Shown: piece after piece, positions 15,660 to 24,513 of the stretch
Layout: the number at the start of each line of letters is the position of its first letter
Position numbering within the stretch: position 1 is the first letter of the stretch
NCBI GenBank assembly: GCA_900770705.1
Contig: CAAGLF010000097.1
Location: 1 to 32,776 of the forward strand
DNA from: Bacteroidaceae bacterium
Lineage (GTDB): Bacteria; Bacteroidota; Bacteroidia; Bacteroidales; Bacteroidaceae
DNA length: 32,776 nucleotides
Direction: 5' to 3'
Notes under the pieces: generated by a model
The model's database searches: none
What the model was told of the DNA's origin: nothing
The model's input: the letters and a program-made list of their open reading frames with translations, nothing else
Program-made: the position numbers and the translations under genes

Positions 15660-16938
15660 CATTTTCCTCGGCCGGCGCTTCCGCTTCTGCGGCCGGAAGA
15701 GCGGGAACATCGGCCTCCACAGCCAGTCCCACGGCCCGATATATTTTGTCTGCGGCACCGGCATTGCCCCGGATATATCCTGCGGCGGCCTGACCGGCAG
15801 CCCGGAGGGCATTCCTGTCTGTCAGGAAGGTGTCGAGCAGTTGTTTCAGCCCGGCGTAGCCCGCCACTTCCTTGCATCCGCCGGCGGCGATGAGCGCCTG
15901 TGCCTCGCGGAACTTCTTGTTGTTGGGACCGAAGAGCACGGGTACGCCATAGACGGCCGCCTCGGGCACATTGTGAATGCCAACGCCGAAACCGCCACCC
16001 ACGTAGGCCACCGTGGCGTAACGATAAATGCTGGAGAGCAAACCATAGCTGTCGATGATGAGGCAGTCGACCTCGGCCACCGACTTGGAAGTGGCTGCGG
16101 AATAACGGACGTAGGGACGCTTCAGCCGGGCTTCGATCCAGGAGAGATGTTCTTCGCTCACCACATGCGGAGCCAGCACCAATTTCAGCGCAGGATGGTC
16201 GTTGAAGTAACGGATGAGGATTTCCTCGTCCGGCTGCCACGAGGAGCCGGCCACAAGTACCTTCCAGCAGCCCGCAAAGCGCTCCACGAGCGGCAAGGGA
16301 CGGGCTTCGTTCATAATGTCGACGACGCGGTCGAAGCGGGTGTCGCCGACGACGGTCGTCTGATGGACACCGATGTTTCCAAGGAGCTCGGCGGAGTGTT
16401 CGTTTTGGACAAAAAGGTGCGTAAAGCGGTTCAGGCAGCGCGCATACTTGCGCCCGTACCAACGGAAGAACACCTGGTTTTCCCGGAAAATGCTGGAAAC
16501 ACTGTAGATGGGCACCTGCTTGCGGTGGAGGGCACTGATGTAGTTTCTCCAGAACTCATACTTGATGAAGAAGGCCATCTCCGGCTGCACACGTTTGACA
16601 AAGAAATACGCATTGAGGGGAGTGTCGAACGGGAGATAGCACACGATGTCCGCACCCTGGTAGTTCTTGCGCACTTCGTAGCCGGAGGGCGAAAAGAAGG
16701 TGAGCAGAATTTTCTTTTCGGGGTGTTCGCGACGCAGACGTTCCATCAAGGGGCGTCCCTGTTCGAACTCGCCGAGCGAGGCGGCGTGGAACCAGATATA
16801 GCGATCGCCCTTCTGCACACGGTTGCGGAGTATCACCCATGTCTGACGGTGACCACGCACCATCAGCCCGGCCTTCCGGTTAAAGAGGGCGGCTATGCGG
16901 ACGCAGAGGGCGTAGAGATAAATGACTATGGAATACAT
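15640..16938 (-). CDS. waaA: 3-deoxy-D-manno-octulosonic acid (Kdo) transferase
   Basis: A 432-residue GT30 enzyme that attaches Kdo from CMP-Kdo to the lipid A precursor at the inner membrane. An N-terminal hydrophobic anchor (MYSIVIYLYALCVRIAALF) is followed by the acceptor-side domain. FHAASLGEFEQGRPL includes the catalytic Glu of the family, and IKYEFWRNYISALHRKQVPI follows. The C-terminal nucleotide-binding half has VGDTRFDRV, LVAGSSWQPDEE and AYVGGGFGVGIHNVPEAAVYG. The start at 16938 gives the canonical anchor; a start at 17085 would run through array R6. The last 15-20 residues are a low-complexity Ala/Glu tail lying in possible repeat sequence. Confidence 0.95.
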   Translation of the reverse strand: MYSIVIYLYALCVRIAALFNRKAGLMVRGHRQTWVILRNRVQKGDRYIWFHAASLGEFEQGRPLMERLRREHPEKKILLTFFSPSGYEVRKNYQGADIVCYLPFDTPLNAYFFVKRVQPEMAFFIKYEFWRNYISALHRKQVPIYSVSSIFRENQVFFRWYGRKYARCLNRFTHLFVQNEHSAELLGNIGVHQTTVVGDTRFDRVVDIMNEARPLPLVERFAGCWKVLVAGSSWQPDEEILIRYFNDHPALKLVLAPHVVSEEHLSWIEARLKRPYVRYSAATSKSVAEVDCLIIDSYGLLSSIYRYATVAYVGGGFGVGIHNVPEAAVYGVPVLFGPNNKKFREAQALIAAGGCKEVAGYAGLKQLLDTFLTDRNALRAAGQAAAGYIRGNAGAADKIYRAVGLAVEADVPALPAAEAEAPAEENETEAGV

Positions 16939-17011
16939 AGGGAGTGGAATTGGCCTGAAAAGGCGGAATGGGAGGGTAGGAGGGGGATGTAGTGCCCAAG
17001 CAGGGACAGAC

Positions 17012-17095
17012 TTCCGTGGCAGAAAGAACACATTGTGCCGATGTACGGAAAATTTCCACGGCGGAAACGTTGCGTACACCGGCACTTCTTCTGCC
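17012..17095. repeat. 21-bp phased intergenic palindromic array R6
   Basis: Four units start at 17012, 17033, 17054 and 17075, exactly 21 bp apart (for example TTCCACGGCGGAAACG). An inverted repeat pairs 17035-17047 (GTGCCGATGTACG) with 17073-17085 at 12 of 13 positions. The array fills the gap between gltX and waaA on the minus strand and ends 4 bp from the gltX stop. Confidence 0.78.
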
Positions 17096-17098
17096 TGC

Positions 17099-18616
17099 CT
17101 ACTGCAGCACGTTGATGGCTGTGCGCATTCGGAGCAGTGTTTCGTCCTTGCCGAGGAAAGCGGCCAGCTCGTACATATCCGGACCCTTGCCCGTTCCTAC
17201 GAGACAGACGCGCCAGGCGTTCCACGGCTTGCGGCCTTCGGCTTCGGCCCAAGCGTCGACGGCTGCCTTCTGGCTCTCAACGCTGAAGTCGGGCAGTGCC
17301 TCGAGCAAGTGGCAGAGTTGTTGCATTTCTTCGGCCGCGCCTTCCTTCCAGTTCTTGCGGACGAACTTGTCCTCGCGGTCATAGGAGGTGGGACGGATGA
17401 AGAAGAAATCGCACAAAGGCCAAAGGTCCTTGATAAAGCTGATTTTCTTCATCTTCATCATGCCGACTACGGCGGCCGCACGTTCGGGCGTTGTTTCGAT
17501 ACCGTTGTCGGAGAGTATCTTCAAGAACTCTGGCGCCAGCTCGCTGTCGGGCTTGGAGAGTATATATTCGCGGTTGAACCACTGGCCCTTGACATAGTCG
17601 AAGCGTGCACCGCTCTTGGAGCACTTGGTAAGGTCGAACTTCTCCACAAGGTCGTCCATCGAGAGAATTTCCTGGTCGTCGCCGGGATTCCAGCCAAGCA
17701 AGGCCAGGAAGTTGATGACGGCCTCGGGCAGATAGCCGCTCTCGCGATAGCCGCTACTGATATCGCCGCTCTTGGGGTCGTGCCATTCGAGCGGAAATAC
17801 GGGAAATCCGAGCCTGTCGCCGTCGCGCTTCGACAACTTGCCCTTGCCGTCGGGCTTCAGGAGGAGGGGCAGGTGGGCAAAGCGGGGCATCGTGTCCGTC
17901 CAGCCGAAAGCGCGGTACAGGAGTACGTGCAGCGGAGCTGAGGGAAGCCATTCCTCGCCACGGATGACGTGGGTGATCTCCATCAGGTGGTCGTCGACGA
18001 TATTGGCCAGGTGATAGGTAGGCAACTGGTCGGCACTCTTGTAGAGGACTTTGTCGTCGAGTATCGTAGAGTTGATGACGACATCGCCGCGGATGAGATC
18101 GTCAACGTGGACGTCCTCGCCCGGCGTAATCTTGAAGCGGACGACATACTGGTGCCCCTCCCGCACGAGCCTTTCGACTTCCTCGGCCGGCAGGGTGAGG
18201 GAGTTGCGCATCGTCAGGCGGCTGGAGGCGTCGTACTGGAAGTTCTGCTCGCTCTCCCGGCGGGCATTCAGCTCTTCGGGGGTATCGAAAGCTATGTAGG
18301 CTTTATCCTCGGCAAGCAGCTGGTCGACATATTTCTTATAGATGTCGCGACGCTCGCTCTGGCGGTAGGGCCCCTTGTCGCCACCGTACCCGACGCCCTC
18401 GTCGAAACGAATGCCGAGCCAACGGAAAGCTTCCTGGATGTACGCCTCGGCTCCGGGCACGAAGCGGGCGCTGTCGGTATCTTCGATACGGAACACCAAT
18501 TCGCCATTATGCTGGCGGGCAAAGAGATAGTTATAGAGAGCGGTGCGCACGCCGCCGATATGGAGCGGTCCTGTAGGGCTGGGCGCAAAGCGTACGCGGA
18601 CTTTTCTTTCGGTCAT
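17099..18616 (-). CDS. gltX: glutamyl-tRNA synthetase
   Basis: A 505-residue class I aminoacyl-tRNA synthetase that charges tRNA-Glu. The HIGH-type motif is in [12 protein letters not shown] (His19) and the KMSKS-type loop is KLSKR at residues 260-264, followed by DG. Other family marks are [22 protein letters not shown] and [16 protein letters not shown]. The start at 18616 begins with the usual [14 protein letters not shown]. An upstream in-frame Met at 18661 lies right at the promoter and is rejected. A strong Bacteroidota promoter precedes it, so it probably starts a unit running into waaA, ychF and beyond. Confidence 0.98.
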   Translation of the reverse strand: MTERKVRVRFAPSPTGPLHIGGVRTALYNYLFARQHNGELVFRIEDTDSARFVPGAEAYIQEAFRWLGIRFDEGVGYGGDKGPYRQSERRDIYKKYVDQLLAEDKAYIAFDTPEELNARRESEQNFQYDASSRLTMRNSLTLPAEEVERLVREGHQYVVRFKITPGEDVHVDDLIRGDVVINSTILDDKVLYKSADQLPTYHLANIVDDHLMEITHVIRGEEWLPSAPLHVLLYRAFGWTDTMPRFAHLPLLLKPDGKGKLSKRDGDRLGFPVFPLEWHDPKSGDISSGYRESGYLPEAVINFLALLGWNPGDDQEILSMDDLVEKFDLTKCSKSGARFDYVKGQWFNREYILSKPDSELAPEFLKILSDNGIETTPERAAAVVGMMKMKKISFIKDLWPLCDFFFIRPTSYDREDKFVRKNWKEGAAEEMQQLCHLLEALPDFSVESQKAAVDAWAEAEGRKPWNAWRVCLVGTGKGPDMYELAAFLGKDETLLRMRTAINVLQ

Positions 18617-18665
18617 ATATCTTCTGGATTTACGTTTCGGGTGAACAAGAAATGGTTTCAAGCCG

Positions 18666-18697
18666 CAAAGTTATAATTTTTTAATAAGTCCGACAAA
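18666..18697 (-). promoter_or_regulatory. gltX promoter (-33 TTTG, -7 TAACTTTG)
   Basis: On the minus strand TTTG (18697-18694) and TAACTTTG (18673-18666) are separated by 20 bp, a full match to the Bacteroidota housekeeping promoter. The expected start site is about 40 bases upstream of the gltX ATG. Confidence 0.78.
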
Positions 18698-18782
18698 CAA
18701 AAGCCGAATAAGCTATGTGCTTTTCGCAGGAATTCCACTGGGACAGTGCTGCCGGAAAGCCGCCGGATGGGGTGGGAGAGCG

Positions 18783-18893
18783 TACTGCGGAGAAAGGAAA
18801 AATTTCTGGGCCGGAAGGAAAAATTTCTGGGCCGGAAGAAAAAACTATCTCCGTTGTAAAATGTGCTCACGCGGAGATAGTTCTGCGGAGATA
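18783..18893. repeat. 21-bp phased intergenic array R7
   Basis: Three tandem same-direction units start at 18783, 18804 and 18825 (the last two begin TTCTGGGCCGGAAG). A fourth phase point is at 18846. A hairpin pairs 18844-18853 (ACTATCTCCG) with 18872-18881, and a second possible right arm (CGGAGATA) lies at 18886-18893. The unit at 18783 is nearly identical to the first unit of R1 more than 17 kb away. The array is 11 bp from the stop of the next minus-strand gene. Confidence 0.85.
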
Positions 18894-18904
18894 TGCCGGC
18901 CGCT

Positions 18905-20002
18905 TCAGCGCCGGCGGTTCTCGAGCCAGAAAGTGAGGGGATAATGGTCGGAGAGGTGGCACTCCGTGTCGAAACGGGCGGCATAGGGCTTAAACCAGCC
19001 GTCGGCGCACAAAGCATGGTCGATACGCACTACCATAGCATTGCGGTTGAAGGAGCGGCCGATACCGTTGCCCGTTGCCCGGAAGCAGTCGGTGAGCGGG
19101 GCGGCGTTGCGGATGGTGTGGCAGGTGTAGGAGACGGGCGTATCGTTGAAGTCGCCACACACCAGCAGGCGTCTCGAAGCATTGCGGCGCAAGAAATCGG
19201 CCACGGAGTCGGCCTGATGGGCGCGGGACTGGGAGGAGCGGGCGATTTTTGCGGCCACATCCTTGAAGAACGAGGTGTGAACGGACTCGGGCTCGGTGTT
19301 TCGCAGGCTGTTGACGTTGCTGGCAAAGTTTTCCCGGTCGGCCGTGGAAAGACGCATTGAGGTAAGATGGCAGTTGACAGCCAGCAGCGTGTCGCCGTCG
19401 GCCATCGGGATATAGAAGCAGGCGGCCCCGTTGCCTCCCGCCTTGCAAATCACTTCCTGACGCGCCACGGGGAAACGGCTGACCAGCGTCAGCGAACTTC
19501 CGGGGAAGAAACAGCGCTCTACATAGTAGCCGGCGCTTCGGAGAGGCTCCTGAAAGCTTTTTTCCCAGAAGTCGGCCTTACACCACGTCTCCTGAAGGAA
19601 CACGATGTCGGGCTGCGAGCGCATGATGTAGGCGGCCGTGCGGCTTACGCCATCGTCTTCCTTCGTCTGGTTGGCGAAACCGAGGGTATTGTACGTCATA
19701 ATCTTCAGCGCCCCGCGGGGTGGGGCTGCATTGAAGTTCAGGGGGCAATAGCTGCGGATAGGATAGTAGCACAGCAGCAGTCCCACGAACGGCACCCACG
19801 CCGCCCGGCAGCAGAAAAGCAGGGAAAAGAGCAGCAACAGCACCGTGCCGGTCAAAAAGAAGGGAAAGGCCAGACCCAGAAGCGGCAGAAAACGGCAGTG
19901 GAGCGGCGACACATAGACACTGCCCGCACTTGCCCAAAGCAACAATACGGAACCGAAGGAAATTCCGGCCACTAACTGGGTGAAAATTCCGCTTTTCTTC
20001 AT
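18905..20002 (-). CDS. membrane-anchored endonuclease/exonuclease/phosphatase family protein
   Basis: A 365-residue protein of the EEP (DNase I-like) fold. About 100 N-terminal residues form three hydrophobic segments (for example LVAGISFGSVLLLWASAG and GLAFPFFLTGTVLLLLFSLL), which should anchor it in the inner membrane. The catalytic domain follows with the family's metal and catalytic motifs: IMTYNTLGF, DIVFLQETW (metal-binding Glu), VCGDFND (Asp/Asn pair), RIDHALC and the final CHLSDHYPLTF (catalytic His). All key residues are present. The substrate could be a nucleic acid, phospholipid or other phosphodiester and cannot be told from sequence. It begins 35 bp after the rhomboid gene, a pairing consistent with one operon. 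Confidence 0.88.
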   Translation of the reverse strand: MKKSGIFTQLVAGISFGSVLLLWASAGSVYVSPLHCRFLPLLGLAFPFFLTGTVLLLLFSLLFCCRAAWVPFVGLLLCYYPIRSYCPLNFNAAPPRGALKIMTYNTLGFANQTKEDDGVSRTAAYIMRSQPDIVFLQETWCKADFWEKSFQEPLRSAGYYVERCFFPGSSLTLVSRFPVARQEVICKAGGNGAACFYIPMADGDTLLAVNCHLTSMRLSTADRENFASNVNSLRNTEPESVHTSFFKDVAAKIARSSQSRAHQADSVADFLRRNASRRLLVCGDFNDTPVSYTCHTIRNAAPLTDCFRATGNGIGRSFNRNAMVVRIDHALCADGWFKPYAARFDTECHLSDHYPLTFWLENRRR

Positions 20003-20037
20003 ACTTTCTGGGGCTTTTCCGCCCAACCCGCGCGTTT

Positions 20038-20958
20038 TTATTTCTTGCTGATATCGAAAAGTTCGTCTTTCTCCTCCTTCGTCAGGCTTTCGTAGCCCGA
20101 ACGGGACACTTTGGCCAATATCTCGTCCATCCGCTGCTGCCGTTCGCGCCGGCGGGCATTGAAGTCGTAGTCGGCCGCACGGTCCTTGAACTGCCGCTCG
20201 CCACCGCTGACGGTCATACGGGGTTTGCTGGCCTTGCGAGTGGCCCACCAGGCTTTCAGACGTTGCCAGCGCGTAGGCCGAGGAGGCCACTGGCGGGAGC
20301 GGGAGCGCCTTTGCCAATGGCGGAAAAGCAGCCAGCCGAACAGCATTCCGCCGAGATGGGCAAAATGGGCGATATTACCGTTGGAGGCAAAGGCCGAAAA
20401 CAGTTCCACCACGGCATAACCGGCCACAAAATACTTGGCTTTCATCGGGATGGGCGGAATAAGGAGCATAATCCGCTCATCCGGATAGAGCATACCAAAG
20501 GCCAGCAGGACTCCGTAGCAGGCACCGCTGGCTCCGATGGTCGTCCAGGCATTCAGCGCCACACTCATCGGGACTAACGCGGTACCCGTATTCACCAGGG
20601 AGTAGTTATGAAGGCCCTCAAGGTAGTATTGTCCCGTTTGCCACAACTCCTGACAGACGCCGGCCCCGAGTCCGCAGATGATGTAGTAGACCAAAAAGCG
20701 GCGGACGCCCAGCGAACGCTCTATGACGCAGCCGAACATCCACAGCGAGAACATATTGAAAAAGAGGTGCGTCCACGACCCATGAAGGAACATATACGTG
20801 AAGAGTTGCCACAGGCCAAAGTCTTCGGCCAGAGCAAAATGGAGGCCGAACATCCCCGCCAGGTCGACACCCCGCTGCTCGCAGACAAGCTGGAGCATAA
20901 AGATGATGACGTTAATGACGAGTAAATTGCGCGTAACGGGTGGAATTTGCTTGAACAT
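20038..20958 (-). CDS. rhomboid family intramembrane serine protease
   Basis: A 306-residue rhomboid that cleaves membrane-anchored substrates within the bilayer. Six hydrophobic segments are visible. The catalytic dyad is Ser144 (IGASGACYG) and His201 (AHLGGMLFG). The conserved H-x3-N of segment 2 is His64-Asn68 (WTHLFFNMF). A basic linker and a soluble charged C-terminal tail follow (residues about 212-306, ending FDISKK). The start at 20958 (MFKQIPPVTRNLLVIN) suits the family; in-frame upstream starts pass through array R8 and the promoter. The natural substrate is unknown. Confidence 0.94.
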   Translation of the reverse strand: MFKQIPPVTRNLLVINVIIFMLQLVCEQRGVDLAGMFGLHFALAEDFGLWQLFTYMFLHGSWTHLFFNMFSLWMFGCVIERSLGVRRFLVYYIICGLGAGVCQELWQTGQYYLEGLHNYSLVNTGTALVPMSVALNAWTTIGASGACYGVLLAFGMLYPDERIMLLIPPIPMKAKYFVAGYAVVELFSAFASNGNIAHFAHLGGMLFGWLLFRHWQRRSRSRQWPPRPTRWQRLKAWWATRKASKPRMTVSGGERQFKDRAADYDFNARRRERQQRMDEILAKVSRSGYESLTKEEKDELFDISKK

Positions 20959-20998
20959 CCGGTTTTGGGAATATGATTGTTTGCGATGGTTTCGGCGA

Positions 20999-21006
20999 CA
21001 AAGGTA
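20999..21006 (-). promoter_or_regulatory. -7 element for the rhomboid gene
   Basis: On the minus strand TACCTTTG fits the TAnnTTTG consensus, 41 bp upstream of the rhomboid ATG. A -33 box is not obvious. Apart from this element, array R8 and the secDF terminator, I see nothing in the 365-bp gap 20959-21323. Confidence 0.55.
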
Positions 21007-21102
21007 CGAATTTCTGCCAAGACACACGCACGGGGATATGTTAACAAGTAAAGAAGCCGGAGCCGTCCGCCCCGGCCGGCCATGCAAGTTGGCCGGCGAA
21101 AC

Positions 21103-21165
21103 TTCTGCGGCGGAAAGAAAAAATACAAGGGCGGAAAAAGAATTTTCCGGCCCTGTAGTTTCCGC
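21103..21165. repeat. 21-bp phased intergenic palindromic array R8
   Basis: Three units start at 21103 (TTCTGCGGCGG...), 21124 (TACAAGGGCGG...) and 21145 (TTCCGGCCCTG...). The second and third pair as an imperfect hairpin, and outer GGCGGAAA and TTTCCGCC close around them. The unit at 21124 resembles the first unit of R4. It lies between the secDF terminator and the rhomboid promoter. Confidence 0.8.
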
Positions 21166-21240
21166 CGTCGCACCCAAAGTATCCGCTCCCGCTCCGCCCG
21201 GCCTTCCATACGCCCCATCTCCGGGCCCGTTGCCGGCAAC

Positions 21241-21285
21241 GAAAAGCCGTGCCGGCGCTCTATGTGGCACCGGCACGGCTTTTTC
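21241..21285 (-). terminator. intrinsic terminator of secDF
   Basis: A perfect 14-bp stem (AAAAGCCGTGCCGG at 21242-21255 with 21270-21283) carries T residues on either strand. It begins 39 bp past the secDF stop on the minus strand. Confidence 0.82.
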
Positions 21286-21323
21286 TATTCCTCTGGGGGA
21301 GGATGATTGCAGGGATGGGCTGG

Positions 21324-24296
21324 TTAGGCTTCCTTACCCTCTACAATACGCTTTCTGTCCAGCAGTTTGAACGCAATAGGAGCGGCCAGGAAGATGGAAG
21401 AACACGTACCGAACACAACGCCCAATATCATAGCGAATGAGAACGAGCGGATACTGTCTCCTCCGAGGAAGAAAATGCAGAGAAGCACGAGCAACGTCGT
21501 GAGCGACGTCACCAGCGTACGGCTCAGCGTACTGCTCATCGAATCGTTGAAGATACGGCGGGTTTCGCGCTTGGGATAAAGACCGAGATACTCGCGGATA
21601 CGGTCGAATACCACCACCTTGTCGTTGATGGAGTAACCGATAGCCGTCAGCACAGCGGCGATAAACGTCTGGTCCACCTCAAGCGAGAAGGGAACCCAGC
21701 CCCAACACAGCGAATACATACCGATAATGAGAAGCGTGTCGATACAAAGCGCAATGACGCTGCCGAAAGAGAAGGCTACATTGCGGAAACGTACGAGAAT
21801 GTAGAGGAAGATGGCTACCAGCGAGAGGATAACGCTCACGATGGCGCCCTTCGCCATATCGGCAGCCACGGAAGGACCTACTTTCTGGGCAGAAATTATC
21901 GAACCGCCCGTCTTGTTGTCGCGGTCGATAAAGGTAGCATAGTCTGCCTGTATGAGACCCTTTTCGTGGAGGGCATCATAAATGAATTGCTCCACTTCGT
22001 GATCGATGTTCTCGTCATCATTGTCGATTTGATAGTTCGTGGTCAGACGCACGGCGCGGTTGTCGGTCGTCACGATGGCGATAGCGCTCACGCTGGCCTC
22101 GGGATCGACGGCATTCACCTTGGCAGCCACGGCTTCGCGCACCTGCTCGGGCTGTACGTCCTTGTTTTCGAATTCTATCACGAAGTTGCGTCCGCCTGTG
22201 AAGTCGATACCCTTCGAAAGGCCGCGCAGACCCAGCGAAGCCAGGCACACGACGGCGAATATACCGAAGACCGTGAAGGCCACCTTCGACTTCTCCACGA
22301 ATTTCACGCGGACATTCTCCATAAAGCCCCTGGAAAGCTTGGTGGTGAACGTCTGACCGAGCCATTTGTCGCGGGCCAGGAAGTGTTCCCAAACCATACG
22401 GGTCATCCAAACGGCAGTAAAGAAGGAGCAGACGATACCAATTCCGAGTGTGAGGGCGAAACCGCGAATCGGGCCCGTTCCGAAGTTATAAAGGATGATG
22501 GCCGTGATGATAGACGTCAAGTTAGAGTCGAAAATGGCGGAGAACGCATTTCCATAGCCGTCAGCCAGGGCATTGCGGATAGCCTTGCCGGCACGCAACT
22601 CCTCTTTCGTGCGCTCGTAGATGAGTACATTGGCGTCGACTGCCATACCCAAGGACAACACCATACCGGCAATGCCGCTCATTGTAAGGGCTGCCTGGAA
22701 CGAGATGAGGATACCGAACGTAAAGAAGAAGTTCAGGATGAGCGCCATATTGGCCACCATTCCCGGGATGAGCCCGTAGAACAGACACATAAAGACGAAG
22801 AGGAGTATCAGGGCCACTACGCAAGCTGTGAAACCGGCTTGGATAGAAGCGGCTCCGAGAGTCGGGCCCACAGTTTCCTCCTGCACAATCTTGGCGGGGG
22901 CAGGCATTTTACCACTCTTGAGGACGTTCGCCAGGTCGCGGGTATCGTCGGTCGTGAAGTGGCCGGAAATTTCCGAGTTTCCGCCGGTGATCTGCTGGTT
23001 GACGTTGGGGGCGCTGTAGACGTACCCGTCGAGCACAATGGCTACGGCCTTGTTGACATTCTTGCCTGTCAGGGTGGCCCAGTCGCGGGCTCCCTGCGTC
23101 GTCATGGTCATCGAGACGACCGGCTGGTGGCGCTGATTGAAATCGTCCTTGGCATCGGCAATCACGTCGCCGCTCATCGAGGCCTGTCCGCCCTCTGCCT
23201 TCAGCGCATAGAGGGAGAACACGTTGTTGCCTTCGCTCTTCACGCCCCAGGCCAGCCGCAAGTCGGCAGGCAGATAGCGCTGAGCAGCCTCAGACTGAAG
23301 GATATTGTTGACGGCGGCGGTGTCGATGCCGCGGGCATAGCCTACTACGCAATAAGAGGGGTTACCCGGCTGGAGCAGCTCGAAGAGGCCCTTGCCGGCA
23401 GCCTTGGGAGCGTCCTTCTTGGGGGCGTCTGCAGCGGCAACTGCCTGTGCCGTATCGCTCTGGGCGCTGTCGGCAGCGGCAACTTCGACCTTACCTGCCA
23501 TTGCATTGGCCAGACTCTGGAGAGAGCCCTGGATTTCACCGAGGGTGTAGGTCTCCCAGAATTCCAGGTTGGCAGAACCCTGCAGCAGGTTGCGGACACG
23601 TTCCGGCTCTTTGATACCCGGCATTTCTACCATTATCTGACCGATTTGTCCCTTGCCGCGAAGTATCTGTATGTTGGGCTGTGCCACGCCAAAGCGGTCA
23701 ATACGCGAGCGTACCACCTCGTTGGAGTTGGCCACGGCGGCTTCCACCTCCTGGTTGAGCACCTTTTCCACCTGTGCGTCGGTCGAAGTGTAGGTTACCC
23801 CCTTCTCCTTGAGCTTGGTGGCAAAGATACCGCCGAGTTTGTTCTTACCCACCTTTTCCTGATAGGCCTTGACAAAAAGTTCCACGAAGTCGCCGTCGCC
23901 TTGCTTGGCTCCCAGCTTGGCTGCGTTGATGGCAGCGAGCACCTGGGCGTCTTTTGCATTTTCTTCACCGGCGAGACTCTTCACCACGTCGGGCACACTG
24001 ACCTCGAGGATGACGTTCATACCGCCCTTCAGGTCGAGACCGAGGCCTATCTGCAACTCCTCGCACTCTTTCAGCGTTTTCCAGTTGAGGAAGACCTTCT
24101 GATTGCGCATAGAGTCCAAGTAAGCCTGTGCGGCTGCCACTCCTGCGAGTGAATCGCCCTGCTGTTTAGCCACTTTCTGCGCGATCTCTTCGGCTTTTCC
24201 CTCGTAATGGCTGGTTACAGCGGAAAAGCTGAAGTAAAAGAGGCAAATCAAGGTCAGCAGCACAGCGATTGCTTTAATGAATCCTTTGTTTTGCAT
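21324..24296 (-). CDS. secDF: fused protein translocase subunit SecDF
   Basis: A 990-residue fusion of SecD and SecF, the RND-type subunits that use proton flow to help the Sec channel finish export across the inner membrane. The SecD part has GLGLDLKGGMNVILEV after the first membrane segment and a large periplasmic domain. Its membrane block includes MAVDANVLIYERTKEELRAG, with the conserved Asp/Arg. The SecF part begins about residue 690 (GIDFTGGRNFVIEFE) and ends with the block containing NDKVVVFDRIREYLG. The periplasmic domain holds a low-complexity Ala/Asp/Lys insert (QAVAAADAPKKDAPKAAGKG). Fused SecDF is normal in Bacteroidota. The start at 24296 (MQNKGFIKAIAVLLTLICLF) begins with the first membrane helix. 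Confidence 0.97.
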   Translation of the reverse strand: MQNKGFIKAIAVLLTLICLFYFSFSAVTSHYEGKAEEIAQKVAKQQGDSLAGVAAAQAYLDSMRNQKVFLNWKTLKECEELQIGLGLDLKGGMNVILEVSVPDVVKSLAGEENAKDAQVLAAINAAKLGAKQGDGDFVELFVKAYQEKVGKNKLGGIFATKLKEKGVTYTSTDAQVEKVLNQEVEAAVANSNEVVRSRIDRFGVAQPNIQILRGKGQIGQIMVEMPGIKEPERVRNLLQGSANLEFWETYTLGEIQGSLQSLANAMAGKVEVAAADSAQSDTAQAVAAADAPKKDAPKAAGKGLFELLQPGNPSYCVVGYARGIDTAAVNNILQSEAAQRYLPADLRLAWGVKSEGNNVFSLYALKAEGGQASMSGDVIADAKDDFNQRHQPVVSMTMTTQGARDWATLTGKNVNKAVAIVLDGYVYSAPNVNQQITGGNSEISGHFTTDDTRDLANVLKSGKMPAPAKIVQEETVGPTLGAASIQAGFTACVVALILLFVFMCLFYGLIPGMVANMALILNFFFTFGILISFQAALTMSGIAGMVLSLGMAVDANVLIYERTKEELRAGKAIRNALADGYGNAFSAIFDSNLTSIITAIILYNFGTGPIRGFALTLGIGIVCSFFTAVWMTRMVWEHFLARDKWLGQTFTTKLSRGFMENVRVKFVEKSKVAFTVFGIFAVVCLASLGLRGLSKGIDFTGGRNFVIEFENKDVQPEQVREAVAAKVNAVDPEASVSAIAIVTTDNRAVRLTTNYQIDNDDENIDHEVEQFIYDALHEKGLIQADYATFIDRDNKTGGSIISAQKVGPSVAADMAKGAIVSVILSLVAIFLYILVRFRNVAFSFGSVIALCIDTLLIIGMYSLCWGWVPFSLEVDQTFIAAVLTAIGYSINDKVVVFDRIREYLGLYPKRETRRIFNDSMSSTLSRTLVTSLTTLLVLLCIFFLGGDSIRSFSFAMILGVVFGTCSSIFLAAPIAFKLLDRKRIVEGKEA

Positions 24297-24365
24297 TGTG
24301 TTTGAATGGTTGTAATTTTTATAGATTATTTGTTTTGTTCTCGTTCGGGTACAAAATGCAGCGTG

Positions 24366-24394
24366 CAAAGATACGTATTTTTTTCATAAACCAA
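24366..24394 (-). promoter_or_regulatory. secDF promoter (TTG -33, TATCTTTG -7)
   Basis: On the minus strand TATCTTTG (24373-24366) is preceded after 18 bp by TTG (24394-24392), close to the Bacteroidota pattern. The -7 element ends 69 bp before the secDF ATG. Confidence 0.62.
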
Positions 24395-24513
24395 GGTTTC
24401 GGGCAGGCAATTTGCACTTTTCGGGCCCGAAAGACGGGGTTGGAACGACCGGCGGAGGGAGAGAAAAGGGGTTGACGGACATTCGCGGAAGCGGGTGGGG
24501 CGAAAGAATATTT

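Noticed and set aside
21966..24152. Long open frame (728 codons) on the plus strand opposite secDF
   Set aside because: Low-complexity His/Val/Glu-rich translation with no domain. It mirrors the clearly real secDF gene.
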